A stretch of 64,000 nt of DNA from Clostridiales bacterium (GCA_021202015.1 JAJQDV010000042.1:53389-117388); one strand, 5' to 3'. Positions 26,693 through 36,416 are shown, counted from the stretch's first letter. Notes: generated from the sequence alone by a model not told the origin. Made by a program: numbers and translations.

Positions 26693-27844
26693 CTATAGTT
26701 TTCGCTCATGCCCCATCGCGAGCATATCATAAAAGGCTTCCAGCCTCGTCTCAATCCCGGTATCGCTTGTCTGGGTGTCATAGCTCATGTAGAGAATCGG
26801 TATTTTATAATCCGCGCTGATATTGTGCAGCATCGGGATACAGTCCATCTCCGGCGTACAGCCGAAGGACTTGATATGCACCAGCCCGTCAAATCCCTTT
26901 TTTGCGTAATATTCCGCAAGCGTGATGGTGGAGACGGAGGAACTGCCCGTGTCATAGCGAACGTACTTCGAGCATTCTTTTTTCTGAATGTCCACCCAGA
27001 TCGAGGACGGGAATTTATGAAGGTCGTAATGGACATAATGCCGCAGCTTTCGGATGACATTTTTGTCCGGGCAGACCAGAAGGCTGTTGGAGAGGTTCAT
27101 CCAGCGGTGAACCTCCGCTCCCATCTGCGCCAGCTTTTTTTCCACTTCATGGTTGGAAAAAGGATCCATGATGGTGAAATATTCCCCGACGATGCCCACG
27201 CGCAGCGGATGCTCCGGTTTGTCGATCGGGATGGCTCTCATGGCCTCCATTGTCCGATCATAAATGCGCCGCACTTCCCGGAATCCTTTTGCTTTTCGCA
27301 GATCGGACAGGAAACGTCTGTAAACCCTGTCATAGGAGCCCTTTTCTGTTTCAAAACCCATATTCTGCCGGTAAAAATCCTCGACTTTGTCAATGTCCCG
27401 GATCATCAGAAAGGCGGCGGGAATCGCCCGTGCCATCTGCAGCAGGGAGGCGTCGGGCGCAAGCTGTTTCATCCCTTTCAGGATGCTGAGGATATGCGGG
27501 AACGGATACCGGAAAAGGGAGATGTTGAAAATCTCGAAATCGTAGCCCATATCCTTCAGAATCTGCTCATGCAGTTCGCCGTAGTAACCGAGACGGCAGG
27601 TGCCGCCGGTCTGGATCAGCACGTTCGCGCCCGCTTCCAGCGCCTCGATGTAGTTTCCCATATGGCATTTAAAAGGAGCGCATACAAAATCCGGGCTGTA
27701 TTTCGCGCCGATCTCGATCGTCCGTTTTGTCATGGCGGGCGGACTCATGTATTTCAGGTGAAGGCCGTTCCTTACAAAGTATCCAATGGCGATATCATAG
27801 TTTCCGAGGGAAGGATAGCACAGTGTATAGGGTTTCTCAGGCAT
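26693..27844 (-). CDS. 2-hydroxyacyl-CoA dehydratase (HgdB)-like protein
   Basis: A 383-residue protein of the HgdB/BcrC superfamily as found in activase-DUF2229 fusions. Conserved stretches are KYSPDFVCAPFKCHMGNYIEAL and QTGGTCRLGYYGE, which supply cysteines for an iron-sulfur site, and HIKSFGCTPEMDCIPML and ILYMSYDTQTSDTGIETRLEAF near the end. It should take low-potential electrons from the activase and carry out a reduction or dehydration. The real substrate is unknown. It overlaps the preceding DUF2229 gene by 8 bp, so the two are translationally coupled. Confidence 0.82.
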   Translation of the reverse strand: MPEKPYTLCYPSLGNYDIAIGYFVRNGLHLKYMSPPAMTKRTIEIGAKYSPDFVCAPFKCHMGNYIEALEAGANVLIQTGGTCRLGYYGELHEQILKDMGYDFEIFNISLFRYPFPHILSILKGMKQLAPDASLLQMARAIPAAFLMIRDIDKVEDFYRQNMGFETEKGSYDRVYRRFLSDLRKAKGFREVRRIYDRTMEAMRAIPIDKPEHPLRVGIVGEYFTIMDPFSNHEVEKKLAQMGAEVHRWMNLSNSLLVCPDKNVIRKLRHYVHYDLHKFPSSIWVDIQKKECSKYVRYDTGSSSVSTITLAEYYAKKGFDGLVHIKSFGCTPEMDCIPMLHNISADYKIPILYMSYDTQTSDTGIETRLEAFYDMLAMGHERKL

Positions 27845-28763
27845 GCAGGCTCATCTCCTTTCGGAAGCGGATGATATCGATAAAGCTTTCCAGACGCGTC
27901 TCAACGCCTGCGTCCGCGTCCTGGCTGTCCAGCAGCAGGTTCAGAACAGGGAGATCCTTCACACGCCGGAGGATCATCTCGTTGACCATGGAATCCGGGC
28001 CGCAGGGAAAGGCAGTGAGCAGGATGATGCCGTCGACGGAATCGTGATACTTCTGAATCGCGCCCAGCAGCTCCCGGCTCATGATCCACGGCACTTTGTC
28101 GCAGATTTTCAGGGAATCCTTCTGTGCCTGCGCCGGATCAATGAGGTCGGAACAGACCGGGAAGGCGTCCAGCCGGCGGATGCCTTTCAGGATCGGTCTG
28201 CCGATATATTCGTCATAAAGATTGTAGCAGTGCCCGACGACCAGGACACGGATCCGGTCCGAGGCGGCAAGAGCCGCGTCCTGCTTCCGGATTTTGTTCT
28301 GAAGGTCCGTTTCCCAGGCCAGGCGGGCCTTTCGCCAGGCGGTATCCGCCTCCGGCCGGGTATTTCCCAGTTCCCGTGCAAGTCCGACATAGGCGTCTTT
28401 TTCCGGCTTTTTCTGCTGAAGATCGACGTCACAGGAGAGAAAACGCAGGTCTCTGTCCCGGAAAGTGTTGACACACATATCGTAAATGGCTTCAAAACGG
28501 GAGCAGAGGACGCCATCCGCCCCGAAGTTGGCAATGCGGGGAACGAAAACCGCGTCGCATTTTCCCTCAAGAGCTGCCACATGTCCCAGAAAAAGCATGC
28601 TGGAGAGGCAGTTTTCATCTATGGCATAGCGGACTCCCGTGTCCTGGAGTGCTTTGTTTGTGCGCGGGCTCAGAACCGTCGTGACGCCGAGTTCCCGGAA
28701 GAAGGTCTCCCACAGGATGGCGTAGCGATAGTAGAGCAGTGCGCGGGGAATTCCTATTTTCAT
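27837..28763 (-). CDS. DUF2229-type acyl-CoA dehydratase activase-related protein
   Basis: A 308-residue protein that starts KIGIPRALLYYRYAILWETF, the typical opening of DUF2229. It also contains YAIDENCLSSMLFLGH and FPCGPDSMVNEMI, with conserved cysteines that probably help bind an iron-sulfur cluster. The end (LNLLLDSQDADAGVETRLESF) matches the end of the HgdB-like neighbour, a shared HgdB-fold feature. In many Clostridia this domain is fused to HgdC and HgdB domains in one protein of about 1400 residues; here the parts are separate genes. It starts 12 bp after the FAAL gene. Confidence 0.82.
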   Translation of the reverse strand: MKIGIPRALLYYRYAILWETFFRELGVTTVLSPRTNKALQDTGVRYAIDENCLSSMLFLGHVAALEGKCDAVFVPRIANFGADGVLCSRFEAIYDMCVNTFRDRDLRFLSCDVDLQQKKPEKDAYVGLARELGNTRPEADTAWRKARLAWETDLQNKIRKQDAALAASDRIRVLVVGHCYNLYDEYIGRPILKGIRRLDAFPVCSDLIDPAQAQKDSLKICDKVPWIMSRELLGAIQKYHDSVDGIILLTAFPCGPDSMVNEMILRRVKDLPVLNLLLDSQDADAGVETRLESFIDIIRFRKEMSLHA

Positions 28764-28775
28764 TGAAAGCTCCGT

Positions 28776-31700
28776 TTATATGTAATGTTTCGATTTAAAG
28801 TATCTCAGGTATGCGGCAATGTATTTCTGTTCTACCGGAGGACAGGTGATGCCGGAACGATTGAGCAGCAGCCGGGTGTTGCCCGTGTCATAAACCGGGT
28901 TTTTTGTGACAAAATGGCGCAGCACGTTCGGGTTGTTGGAATTTCCTGCCTCGAAAAGGCATTCGAGAAGCGCCATGGCGTTCTCGGAGGCCTCAGATTT
29001 CCGGATCCGGTTCCGCCAGGCGGGGAACGGGATGTGACGGATCGTATAGCCGCATCCGCGGATACAGCTTACCAGTGATTTTAAGGTCTGCGGTTTCGGA
29101 TTTACCAGATTAAAGGCGTGGCCGAAACATTCATCTTTCCGTGAGATATAGATCAGCGCTCTGGCAACAAAATCCACGGGGGTCATATGAAACTCATATT
29201 TTGCGAAGGGAACGGCCTTCATCTGGATGGTGCTCACCATCAGGCGGCTGACCATGTCCTCCATCTCCCAGATTCCATTCGCGGCGCCGGTGATATCGCC
29301 CGGACGGTAGACGGCTGCCATAAGTCCGCGTTCTCTGGCAATGCCGATCAGCTTCTCCGAAACCCACTTGGTCTCGGAGTAGGAGAGGGAGAAACCCCGC
29401 CAGGTATTCAGTTCATCGTCCTCCATCATCCGTTTGCCGGAATTGTCCGGCGTATCGTATACGCTGTAGGAGGAGACATAGTGATAATATTTGGCCGGAC
29501 CCGCTCCTGCCAGACGCAGGGTCTCAACAGTGCCGGTTACATTGGTCTTCTTCAGGTAATCATAGGGATATACAAAATTCAGCACGGCTCCGTTGTGGTA
29601 AATCACCTCGATCTTTTCGGACAGTTCCTCCCAGGTCTCGTCGTCCAGCCCCATCCGGTAATCGGAGAGGCTGCCCGTGACCGGATGAAGGAAATGCTCC
29701 ATGCCGTCATTCCAGCAACGGTAGTGCTTCATATTGTTCCGGATGCGTGCCATGGCAGCCTCCGCGGAATCCGCGCGGACCAGACACCAGATTTCCAGAC
29801 CGTCGTGCGGATAATAGCGGAAAATGCTGTGGATGAGCTGCGCACCCAGAAATCCCGTCGCCCCGGTGAGAAAAATCTTCCGGCAATCCGCGGCGGATTT
29901 CGTGTAGTCCGTCCGAAAACGGATGCGCTCGTCCAACCGGCATTCCGCCTGCAGGTTGATGGATCTCCTGCCGCCCTTTCCTCCGGAGAGGACGGAGCGG
30001 ATGTACCGGGTAATGCCTTCGACGGAGGCGTCCCGGAGCAGCTCGCGCAGATCGAGTTTGATGTTATACTTTTCTTCAATACTGTGGATCAGTTCAAATC
30101 CCATCAGCGAATCGCCGCCCAGGGCGAGGAAGGAGTCCGTCGTGCTGAACTGGTCGATCTTTAAAACTCTCTGGAAGGAGGAGCGCACCTGCAGAAAAAT
30201 GTCGTCTGCCTTTTCCACGAGATCCTCCGTCCGTTCCACGGATCTGTCGATGATCTCATCCGCCAGGCCGATGGAATTCCCGATCAGGGAGTTCTCCTTT
30301 TTCCGGACAGAGACATCGCGGCTGCTGTAAAGCACCTGCAATTTTCCTTCCTGATATAACGCGCGGGCCTTTAACATCTGCAGTTTGCGGTTGTCTGTCC
30401 GCGGAAGCGTATTCTGCGGCACAAAGACAACGTCGTAAAAAGAGAAAGCGAATCGGTCGGAGATGGCTTTGTTGATCTCCTGTACCCTTTTTGAGAAGTC
30501 CTCTCCCTGCCTCGCCTCCACGACGGCGACCACTTGCTCCTTCGTCTCGCCCGTGCAGGAGAAAAATCCGTAGGAAGCGCCCGTCAGGGCGGGAACATGG
30601 CGGCTGATGGCTGCCTGAAGGTCAGACGGATAGATGTTGTGTCCGTTGACGATGATCATTTCCTTGATGCGGCCAGTAATGTAGAGGTTTCCCTCATATA
30701 AAAATCCCAGATCTCCGGTCTTGTAAAACTCGCAGTCATAGCCGTTCATCCTGACATGGAAGTTCCGGCTGTCTTTCGGATTGTTCCAGTAGCCGTCCGC
30801 GACGCTGTCGCCGGAGAGGAAGATCTCGCCGATGCGAAGCTCCGGGTAGACCTTTTTTGTTTTCGGATTGCCGATGACGACGGTCAGATCCTTTACGGGC
30901 CGGCCGACGCTGACGATTTCCGTGGTGTGTCGGGCCGGAACCGTACCTGCGGCGCCGCGGTTCTCTGCCGCATCTGCTTTTGCAGGTTCTGCGCCGGGTT
31001 CGGAGCCGGCGGTATTTGTCCCGTATGTATCAGGCTGTTCTGTATCATCCTCCACAATCACGGCCCGGTTCTTCTGATAGGCTTCATAGTCCAGCTTCAG
31101 GGTGCGGTAATCCTGGCTCGCGAACGTGGCGAGGCAGACATTCTCCGAGACGCCGTAGCCCGGCGCCATGGCGTCGGGGGCACAGGAGAACATTTCTGTA
31201 AAACGCTTCACGGTCTTTGCGCTGATAAACTCGGAGCCGTTCATAAAATGCGTGACCTGGCTCAGGGAATATTTCTGCGCCTCCTTATCTGAGAAAATAC
31301 GGGTGCAGGCGTCGTAGGCGGATCCGGGTCCCACTGTCAGCGTGATGTGAAAATCCGAGATCAGTTTGATCCAGAGCTTCGGATTCTCCAGAAACCGGAG
31401 GGTCTGCAGATAATATCCTTTTGAATTCGTCGCGAGAATCGGCATGCAGATCGTCACGACGAGTCCGAGATTGTGGAAAAACGGAACCCATGTAGCCAGG
31501 GAGACATGGTCAAAATGATAGCATGCGTTGCACTGCTCCAGGTTTTTCATCAGGTTCTTCCATGTCACGCGGACGCCCTTCGGCGCCTTTGTGGAGCCGG
31601 AGGTATATTGCAGATAGGCAAGCTGATCCGGCTGTACCGGGACGATGACATCCTCCCGGCGGCAGGGTTCCGTCCGGTCGGTATAGATCCGTTTCAGGCG

Positions 31701-32138
31701 GATCGTGTCGCGGAAGGCCTCCCTCAGGAGACGCCCGGTGATGTTCACATCGGAGCCCTGTTCCAGGGCATAGTTGGAGATCAGCGCCTTCGGGCCGCAG
31801 GATTTTAAGACGGAGATAAACCGTTCGGTCTTGTCCTCATCAAGCGGCGGCGGAATGATCGTAAATACGACGCCCGCCATCATGCATCCGTAAACGGCGC
31901 AGACGGTTCCGAAATCCTGCATGCTGAAGATGACGGCGCGGTCGCCGGGCTGCAGTCCCCGTTTCCGGAGCATCCCGGCAATGTCAAGAGCCCTGTGATA
32001 AGTTTCCAGATAGGAGTGTCCCTCGACCAGCCATTTCTGTGCATTGTCGTCGTAATCGACAAAATGAAAAAAGAGCCGGTCGGGCGTATCCGCTGCCTTT
32101 TTTTTCAGGCTGTCAATAAGATATGGTTTTTGCGTCAT
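28776..32138 (-). CDS. Fatty acyl-AMP ligase / acyl carrier / thioester reductase fusion
   Basis: A 1120-residue NRPS-like enzyme. Residues 1-595 are an adenylation domain with LQYTSGSTKAPKGV and the FAAL-type motif TWVPFFHNLGLV, so it should activate a fatty acid as acyl-AMP. An Ala/Glu-rich insert occurs around 385-420. Residues about 640-720 are a carrier domain with GGDSL; Ser677 should carry phosphopantetheine. Residues about 755-1120 are a reductase with TGATGFLG (NADPH site) and YSETK (catalytic Tyr/Lys pair), which releases the acyl chain as an aldehyde, or as an alcohol after a second reduction. It leads the operon with three HgdC/HgdB-type genes. The product is likely a fatty aldehyde or a lipid made from it. 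Confidence 0.9.
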   Translation of the reverse strand: MTQKPYLIDSLKKKAADTPDRLFFHFVDYDDNAQKWLVEGHSYLETYHRALDIAGMLRKRGLQPGDRAVIFSMQDFGTVCAVYGCMMAGVVFTIIPPPLDEDKTERFISVLKSCGPKALISNYALEQGSDVNITGRLLREAFRDTIRLKRIYTDRTEPCRREDVIVPVQPDQLAYLQYTSGSTKAPKGVRVTWKNLMKNLEQCNACYHFDHVSLATWVPFFHNLGLVVTICMPILATNSKGYYLQTLRFLENPKLWIKLISDFHITLTVGPGSAYDACTRIFSDKEAQKYSLSQVTHFMNGSEFISAKTVKRFTEMFSCAPDAMAPGYGVSENVCLATFASQDYRTLKLDYEAYQKNRAVIVEDDTEQPDTYGTNTAGSEPGAEPAKADAAENRGAAGTVPARHTTEIVSVGRPVKDLTVVIGNPKTKKVYPELRIGEIFLSGDSVADGYWNNPKDSRNFHVRMNGYDCEFYKTGDLGFLYEGNLYITGRIKEMIIVNGHNIYPSDLQAAISRHVPALTGASYGFFSCTGETKEQVVAVVEARQGEDFSKRVQEINKAISDRFAFSFYDVVFVPQNTLPRTDNRKLQMLKARALYQEGKLQVLYSSRDVSVRKKENSLIGNSIGLADEIIDRSVERTEDLVEKADDIFLQVRSSFQRVLKIDQFSTTDSFLALGGDSLMGFELIHSIEEKYNIKLDLRELLRDASVEGITRYIRSVLSGGKGGRRSINLQAECRLDERIRFRTDYTKSAADCRKIFLTGATGFLGAQLIHSIFRYYPHDGLEIWCLVRADSAEAAMARIRNNMKHYRCWNDGMEHFLHPVTGSLSDYRMGLDDETWEELSEKIEVIYHNGAVLNFVYPYDYLKKTNVTGTVETLRLAGAGPAKYYHYVSSYSVYDTPDNSGKRMMEDDELNTWRGFSLSYSETKWVSEKLIGIARERGLMAAVYRPGDITGAANGIWEMEDMVSRLMVSTIQMKAVPFAKYEFHMTPVDFVARALIYISRKDECFGHAFNLVNPKPQTLKSLVSCIRGCGYTIRHIPFPAWRNRIRKSEASENAMALLECLFEAGNSNNPNVLRHFVTKNPVYDTGNTRLLLNRSGITCPPVEQKYIAAYLRYFKSKHYI

Positions 32139-32243
32139 GTGTCATTTCCTCTATTATATATTTTTTCTCCGTTTCCTATCATATATCGGATGCGCGTTTC
32201 CCGCAAGTGAAATTAATATAAATTACTGTCTTCATATAAAGTC

Positions 32244-32271
32244 TCGACAGAAATTAAAAAAACTGTATAAT
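32244..32271 (+). promoter_or_regulatory. Promoter of the RyR/channel operon
   Basis: TCGACA (32244-32249), 16-bp spacer, TATAAT (32266-32271). Transcription should start near 32278, so the ATG at 32279 would be leaderless and the ATG at 32360 is the better start. On the other strand 32139-32243 holds the leader of the FAAL operon with site AGAGGAAA; its promoter may be TTGCGG-17-TATGAT at about 32206-32178, which is weak. Confidence 0.7.
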
Positions 32272-32359
32272 AGAAAGCATGGGACGATTTTCATGTCTGT
32301 CGGCGTGCCTGCGTGAACGGCGCATGAGGGGGTTCGGCGAAGAAACGGGGGATTTGTTT

Positions 32360-34213
32360 ATGATCATGTGGATGATTTGTTTTATTCTGGCCATTGCGGT
32401 TTTCTTTGTGTGTAATGCCGCGGGATATATTTTCTACAGGAAGAATCGTAAAAATCGGCGGGCGGTCTCGCTTGTCGCGCTTTTTCTGGGGGTGACTTTT
32501 CTTTCCATCTTCCTGCTGGTCCTGCCGCTTTGCCGGTTCGCCGTTGTCGGTTCGCGTGCGGCAGGGGTTCTGTCGGTCTTTCTGTCGCTCCTGCTTGCTC
32601 TGAATGTATTCAGTCTGAACGGAGAGTACATGGATCTGTATGAGGGAGCGTCGGATTTGCCGTCGGTTCTGTGCGGCGGATACCGTATTTTCGGAGCCGT
32701 TCTGTATGTGCTTGCTCCTGTTTTGCTGGTCGGCGTTATTATTTCCTTTTTCCAGAGTATTCTGAATAACGCAAAGATCCGATTGACGCGTTTCAAAAAT
32801 ATATTTGTTTTTTCGGATTTGAATGAATGTTCCCTGATTCTGGCCGCAAGCTGTATGGAACATGACCGCGCCGAGCGGAAAAAATCTCTCGTTATTTTCA
32901 CGGATGTATATGAGAAGGAAGAGGAGCAGTCCGCGGAGCTTACGGATCGGTCGAGACTGATGGGTGCGGTCTGCCTGAAATCGGATATTCTGACAATGAA
33001 TGTCGATTTATCAAAGAAAAAAGGAAAAGTCCGGTTTTTTATCCTCGGATCGGATGAGACGGAAAATATCCGGCACGCATTGGGACTGATCGGGAGATAT
33101 GGCCGGTATGAACAGATCTCCCTGCATGTCCTCACGGACTCGGAGGAGGGCGAGCTGCTGATCGGTTCCGCGATGAATATGGATATGCGAATGGAGGTAA
33201 GGCGGATCAACAGCGCCCGCTCCATGATTTATTCCCATCTCCATGATACCGAAGGAAACCGCCTTTTTGACATGGCGCGGACACTTCCGGACGGCGGGAA
33301 GGTGCTCTGCATCATTCTGGTCGGTCTGGGACAGTACGGCACGGAGCTTCTACGGGCGCTCAGCTGGTACGGACAGCTGCCGGGCATCCGTCTGGAGATC
33401 CATGTCTTTGAACAGGACCGGCTGGCGGAGCAGAAGTTCTCGTCTCTCTGTCCGGAGACGATGAAAATGAATCATAATAAGATCGACGGCGAAAGCCATT
33501 ATGATATCTTTTTCCATCGTGCGGCGGACGGCCGGGGCATGAACGCGGATACGCTGGAGTTTGACCGGGAAATACAGAAGATTTCATATGTTTCCGCCGC
33601 CTATCTGACCCTGGGCGACGACGCGGCCAATATCCGGACGGCCGCGAAGCTGCGGCGCCTGTTTCTGCAGTCTGTCACGGAGGGGCCGCAGCCGGTCATC
33701 CGCGCGGTCGTATACGATTCCAAAAAGGCGGAGGTCGTGAAAAAATATCCGCTGCATGATTTTAAGGGGGCGTCCTATGAGATCGAGTTTCTCGGAGACA
33801 TGGGAACCGCCTGGTCTTACGATGTGGTGATTCAGGCGAAACTGGAGGAGGAGGCCAGAAACCGGCATCTGAAGTGGGTGGATAAGTCTGCTGACGACTA
33901 TGAGGAGCAGCTTCGGCAGGAGACCCGTCGGTTTTATCAGTACGAGTATTTCCGGAACTCCTCCATGGCCAGCGCAATCCGTTCAAAAGTCCGACGTGAG
34001 ATGCATGTGCCAGGGACGGACAAGGCTCCGTCGGAGCGGACGGAGGAGGAAAAGCGCGCCATCCAGAAGGTGGAGCATGCCGGGTGGAACGCCTATATGC
34101 GGTCCATCGGATACAGTTACGCGCCGAAACGGAATGACCTGGCGCGGCTTCATCATCTGCTGATTCCTTTTGAGGAGCTTCCGGAATCGGAGAAGATCAA
34201 GGACGACGACTGA
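32360..34213 (+). CDS. Membrane protein with Rossmann/TrkA-N-like domains and C-terminal RyR domain
   Basis: A 617-residue protein starting after a GGGGG site, with the promoter just upstream. Three or four membrane helices lie at about 1-120. Two nucleotide-binding-like alpha/beta regions follow: FKNIFVFSDLNECSLILA at about 140 and IILVGLGQYGTELLRAL with GLGQYG at 322-327, of RCK/TrkA-N type. Residues 569-617 match the RyR repeat domain (PF02026): VEHAGWNAYMRSIGYSYAP then LHHLLIPFEELPESEK. RyR domains occur in eukaryotic ryanodine receptors and sporadically in bacteria. It is cotranscribed with a CASTOR/POLLUX-like channel 43 bp downstream. A role as regulatory partner of that channel is likely but inferred. 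Confidence 0.8.
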   Translation: MIMWMICFILAIAVFFVCNAAGYIFYRKNRKNRRAVSLVALFLGVTFLSIFLLVLPLCRFAVVGSRAAGVLSVFLSLLLALNVFSLNGEYMDLYEGASDLPSVLCGGYRIFGAVLYVLAPVLLVGVIISFFQSILNNAKIRLTRFKNIFVFSDLNECSLILAASCMEHDRAERKKSLVIFTDVYEKEEEQSAELTDRSRLMGAVCLKSDILTMNVDLSKKKGKVRFFILGSDETENIRHALGLIGRYGRYEQISLHVLTDSEEGELLIGSAMNMDMRMEVRRINSARSMIYSHLHDTEGNRLFDMARTLPDGGKVLCIILVGLGQYGTELLRALSWYGQLPGIRLEIHVFEQDRLAEQKFSSLCPETMKMNHNKIDGESHYDIFFHRAADGRGMNADTLEFDREIQKISYVSAAYLTLGDDAANIRTAAKLRRLFLQSVTEGPQPVIRAVVYDSKKAEVVKKYPLHDFKGASYEIEFLGDMGTAWSYDVVIQAKLEEEARNRHLKWVDKSADDYEEQLRQETRRFYQYEYFRNSSMASAIRSKVRREMHVPGTDKAPSERTEEEKRAIQKVEHAGWNAYMRSIGYSYAPKRNDLARLHHLLIPFEELPESEKIKDDD

Positions 34214-34256
34214 TCCGTCCGGCTGCGCTTCATTGATGATATGAGGGAGGAAAGTT

Positions 34257-36383
34257 ATGAATATAAAAAAACGACTGCAGGAATGGATCAGCATCCAGAT
34301 CGCCAGGAAGCCGAGCCGGGCGATCCTGATCGCCATCATCACATTTAATGTTGTCTTTCTTATTATAGCCGCGTGCCTGCTTTCCGGGATGGTGCCGGAC
34401 TCCGCGGGTGTGCACGGGTTCTGGGCTTCCGCCTATTATGCGCTGTCCATGATCCTGGATGCGGGAAACATTCAGTTTGTGGTAGCCGATCTCGGAGAGA
34501 CCGGGGTGACCAGTGTAATCATCTGCCTCGTGGTTATCGTGATCGGTATGATCGCTTTTACCGGCTGTATCATCGGTTATGTGACGAACGCGATTTTCAG
34601 TTTTGTCGCGGATGCGAATGCCGGTACTCTGGCTCTGAAGATTTCCGATCACACGGTGATCCTGAACTGGAACAGCCGGGCTTCCGAGATCGTCAACGAC
34701 CTTGTCTACAGCGAGGATTCGGAAAAAATCGTGGTCCTGGTGCCGGAAGGCAGAGATGAGGTGGAAAAGGAGATCCGAAACCGGCTGGCGGATACGGTGG
34801 CGCAGGAAAACCGGATCGTGAAAGAACTCAGCAGCGGGATGCCTTTTCTGAAAAGACGGCGGTATTACAGGAAGAATCATTTTGAAAACAGGATGACGGT
34901 CATTGTCCGGGAGGGCGATACCTTTTCTATGAAGCCGCTTATGGACATTTCTCTGGACAGGGCAAAGACCGTGATCATCTTAAACAATGATGAGAAGAGG
35001 GGTGTCTGCCGCTACAACGCGGCGGAGCGCGAGGATGAGCGAATGAAGGGAAACGCCACGACGGTGAAGACGCTGATGCTGGTGGCGGAGATCACGTCCG
35101 GGGAGAATTCGGCGGATGATCAGAAGATCGTGGTCGAGGTGGAGGATTATGATAATGACAAAGACAACTGGACCATGACGCAGGTTCAGCGGATCATCGA
35201 GCACAAGGAGAGGCTGGGAAAGTGCAATATTGTTCCGATTCCGGTCAATCAGATCCTCGGACAGCTTCTGTCCCAGTTTTCCATTATGCCGGAGCTCAAC
35301 CAGGTGTACAGCGAGCTTTTCTCCAACCGCGGCGCGGAATTTTACTGTATGCCGGCGGATCCCCGGAAGCCGGAGGGAGACAGGGAAGAGCATCTGTCTC
35401 TGTACCAGTTTTCTGTTCCGCTGGCAGCCATGGAGTCCAAGACCGGCTGGCATTATTTCTATATGGCGGATAAGGAAAACGACATGTATCGACAGACCCC
35501 CTGGACGGATCCGGGGCTGACGGTGCGCTATAATCCCGATTACTGGCTGCCGCGCCGGAATGTGCTGATCCTGGGGCATAACACCCGGATGGGTTCCCTG
35601 ATGAGCGGCTTCGAGTCCTTCCGGGCGGAGTGGAACCCGGCCGCAGACGGCAGGGATATTCTGAATATCTCCGTGGTAGACGACGAAAAGAATCTCGAAC
35701 GGATGGATTTTTACAGGAAATATTCTTATGTGAACGCACCCATTGAGGCGGATCTCTACGATCGGGACACCATCTACAAAGCGGTCAATGATTTTATCGA
35801 TGACCAGGACGGGGATACCGGTATTCTGATCCTGTCCGACGACTCTGTGCCCGTGGAGGATCAGGACGCGACCGCGCTGACTTACCTGATCTATATCCAG
35901 GATATTCTTACGCAGCGCCGCGCGCAGAACGGCGGGAAGGATACGGAGCGTATCGACGTGGTGGTGGAGATCCTGAATCCGAAAAATTATGACGTGGTGC
36001 ACAGTTACAGTGTCAACAATGTTGTCATCAGCAACCGCTACATCAGCAAGATGATCACCCAGATCGGAGACAAGCAGCCGCTGTTTGAGTTTTACAGCGA
36101 TATACTCACCTACGATGATCCGGACACCGAGGATTACACCAGTAAAGAGCTTTATATCAAGCGTGTCGGGGATTATCTGGCGGAGGTGCCGCCGCACTGC
36201 AGCGCGGCCAGCCTGATCCGCGCGGTCTACCGGGCCGCCGTTGAGCGGAATCCGGACAATCTCGACCTGGTGCTCGGCTATGTGACGGAGGATGACAGGA
36301 TGGTTATTTTCTCCGGCGACCAGACGAAGATCATGGTGGATCTGAAGGCGGATGACAAGCTGATTCTGTACAGCAATCACTGA
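34257..36383 (+). CDS. CASTOR/POLLUX (DMI1)-like ion channel
   Basis: A 708-residue protein. Two or three N-terminal helices include the pore region YYALSMILDAGNIQF; the DAGN motif (68-71) matches the filter of plant CASTOR/POLLUX channels (A-D-[AS]-G-N). After helix VIVIGMIAFTGCIIGYV comes a large cytosolic part with RCK-type Rossmann units: KISDHTVILNWNSRASEIVNDLV (about 128-150) and NVLILGHNTRMGSLMSGF (about 437-455). Cytosolic RCK units gate such channels in response to ligands or ions. Plant relatives are nuclear Ca2+ or K+ channels; the ion here is unknown. GGGAGGAAAGTT precedes the ATG. It ends 4 nt before a short terminator-like hairpin. Confidence 0.85.
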   Translation: MNIKKRLQEWISIQIARKPSRAILIAIITFNVVFLIIAACLLSGMVPDSAGVHGFWASAYYALSMILDAGNIQFVVADLGETGVTSVIICLVVIVIGMIAFTGCIIGYVTNAIFSFVADANAGTLALKISDHTVILNWNSRASEIVNDLVYSEDSEKIVVLVPEGRDEVEKEIRNRLADTVAQENRIVKELSSGMPFLKRRRYYRKNHFENRMTVIVREGDTFSMKPLMDISLDRAKTVIILNNDEKRGVCRYNAAEREDERMKGNATTVKTLMLVAEITSGENSADDQKIVVEVEDYDNDKDNWTMTQVQRIIEHKERLGKCNIVPIPVNQILGQLLSQFSIMPELNQVYSELFSNRGAEFYCMPADPRKPEGDREEHLSLYQFSVPLAAMESKTGWHYFYMADKENDMYRQTPWTDPGLTVRYNPDYWLPRRNVLILGHNTRMGSLMSGFESFRAEWNPAADGRDILNISVVDDEKNLERMDFYRKYSYVNAPIEADLYDRDTIYKAVNDFIDDQDGDTGILILSDDSVPVEDQDATALTYLIYIQDILTQRRAQNGGKDTERIDVVVEILNPKNYDVVHSYSVNNVVISNRYISKMITQIGDKQPLFEFYSDILTYDDPDTEDYTSKELYIKRVGDYLAEVPPHCSAASLIRAVYRAAVERNPDNLDLVLGYVTEDDRMVIFSGDQTKIMVDLKADDKLILYSNH

Positions 36384-36416
36384 GGGGAGTGCTTCCCCCA
36401 TCCTCATGCGGTTTTT
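36381..36416 (+). terminator. Possible terminator after the channel gene
   Basis: Imperfect stem (TGAGG with CCTCA, inner GGA with TCC) followed by GTTTTTTC. A shorter alternative stem is GGGGA/TCCCC at 36384-36398. Confidence 0.4.

Noticed and set aside
25814..27874. Two long plus-strand frames (about 290 and 390 codons)
   Set aside because: They lie opposite the activase and HgdB-like genes, which have clear motifs; the plus-strand products match nothing.
34980..36407. A 475-codon minus-strand frame
   Set aside because: Antisense to the CASTOR-like channel gene, with no motif or start signal.
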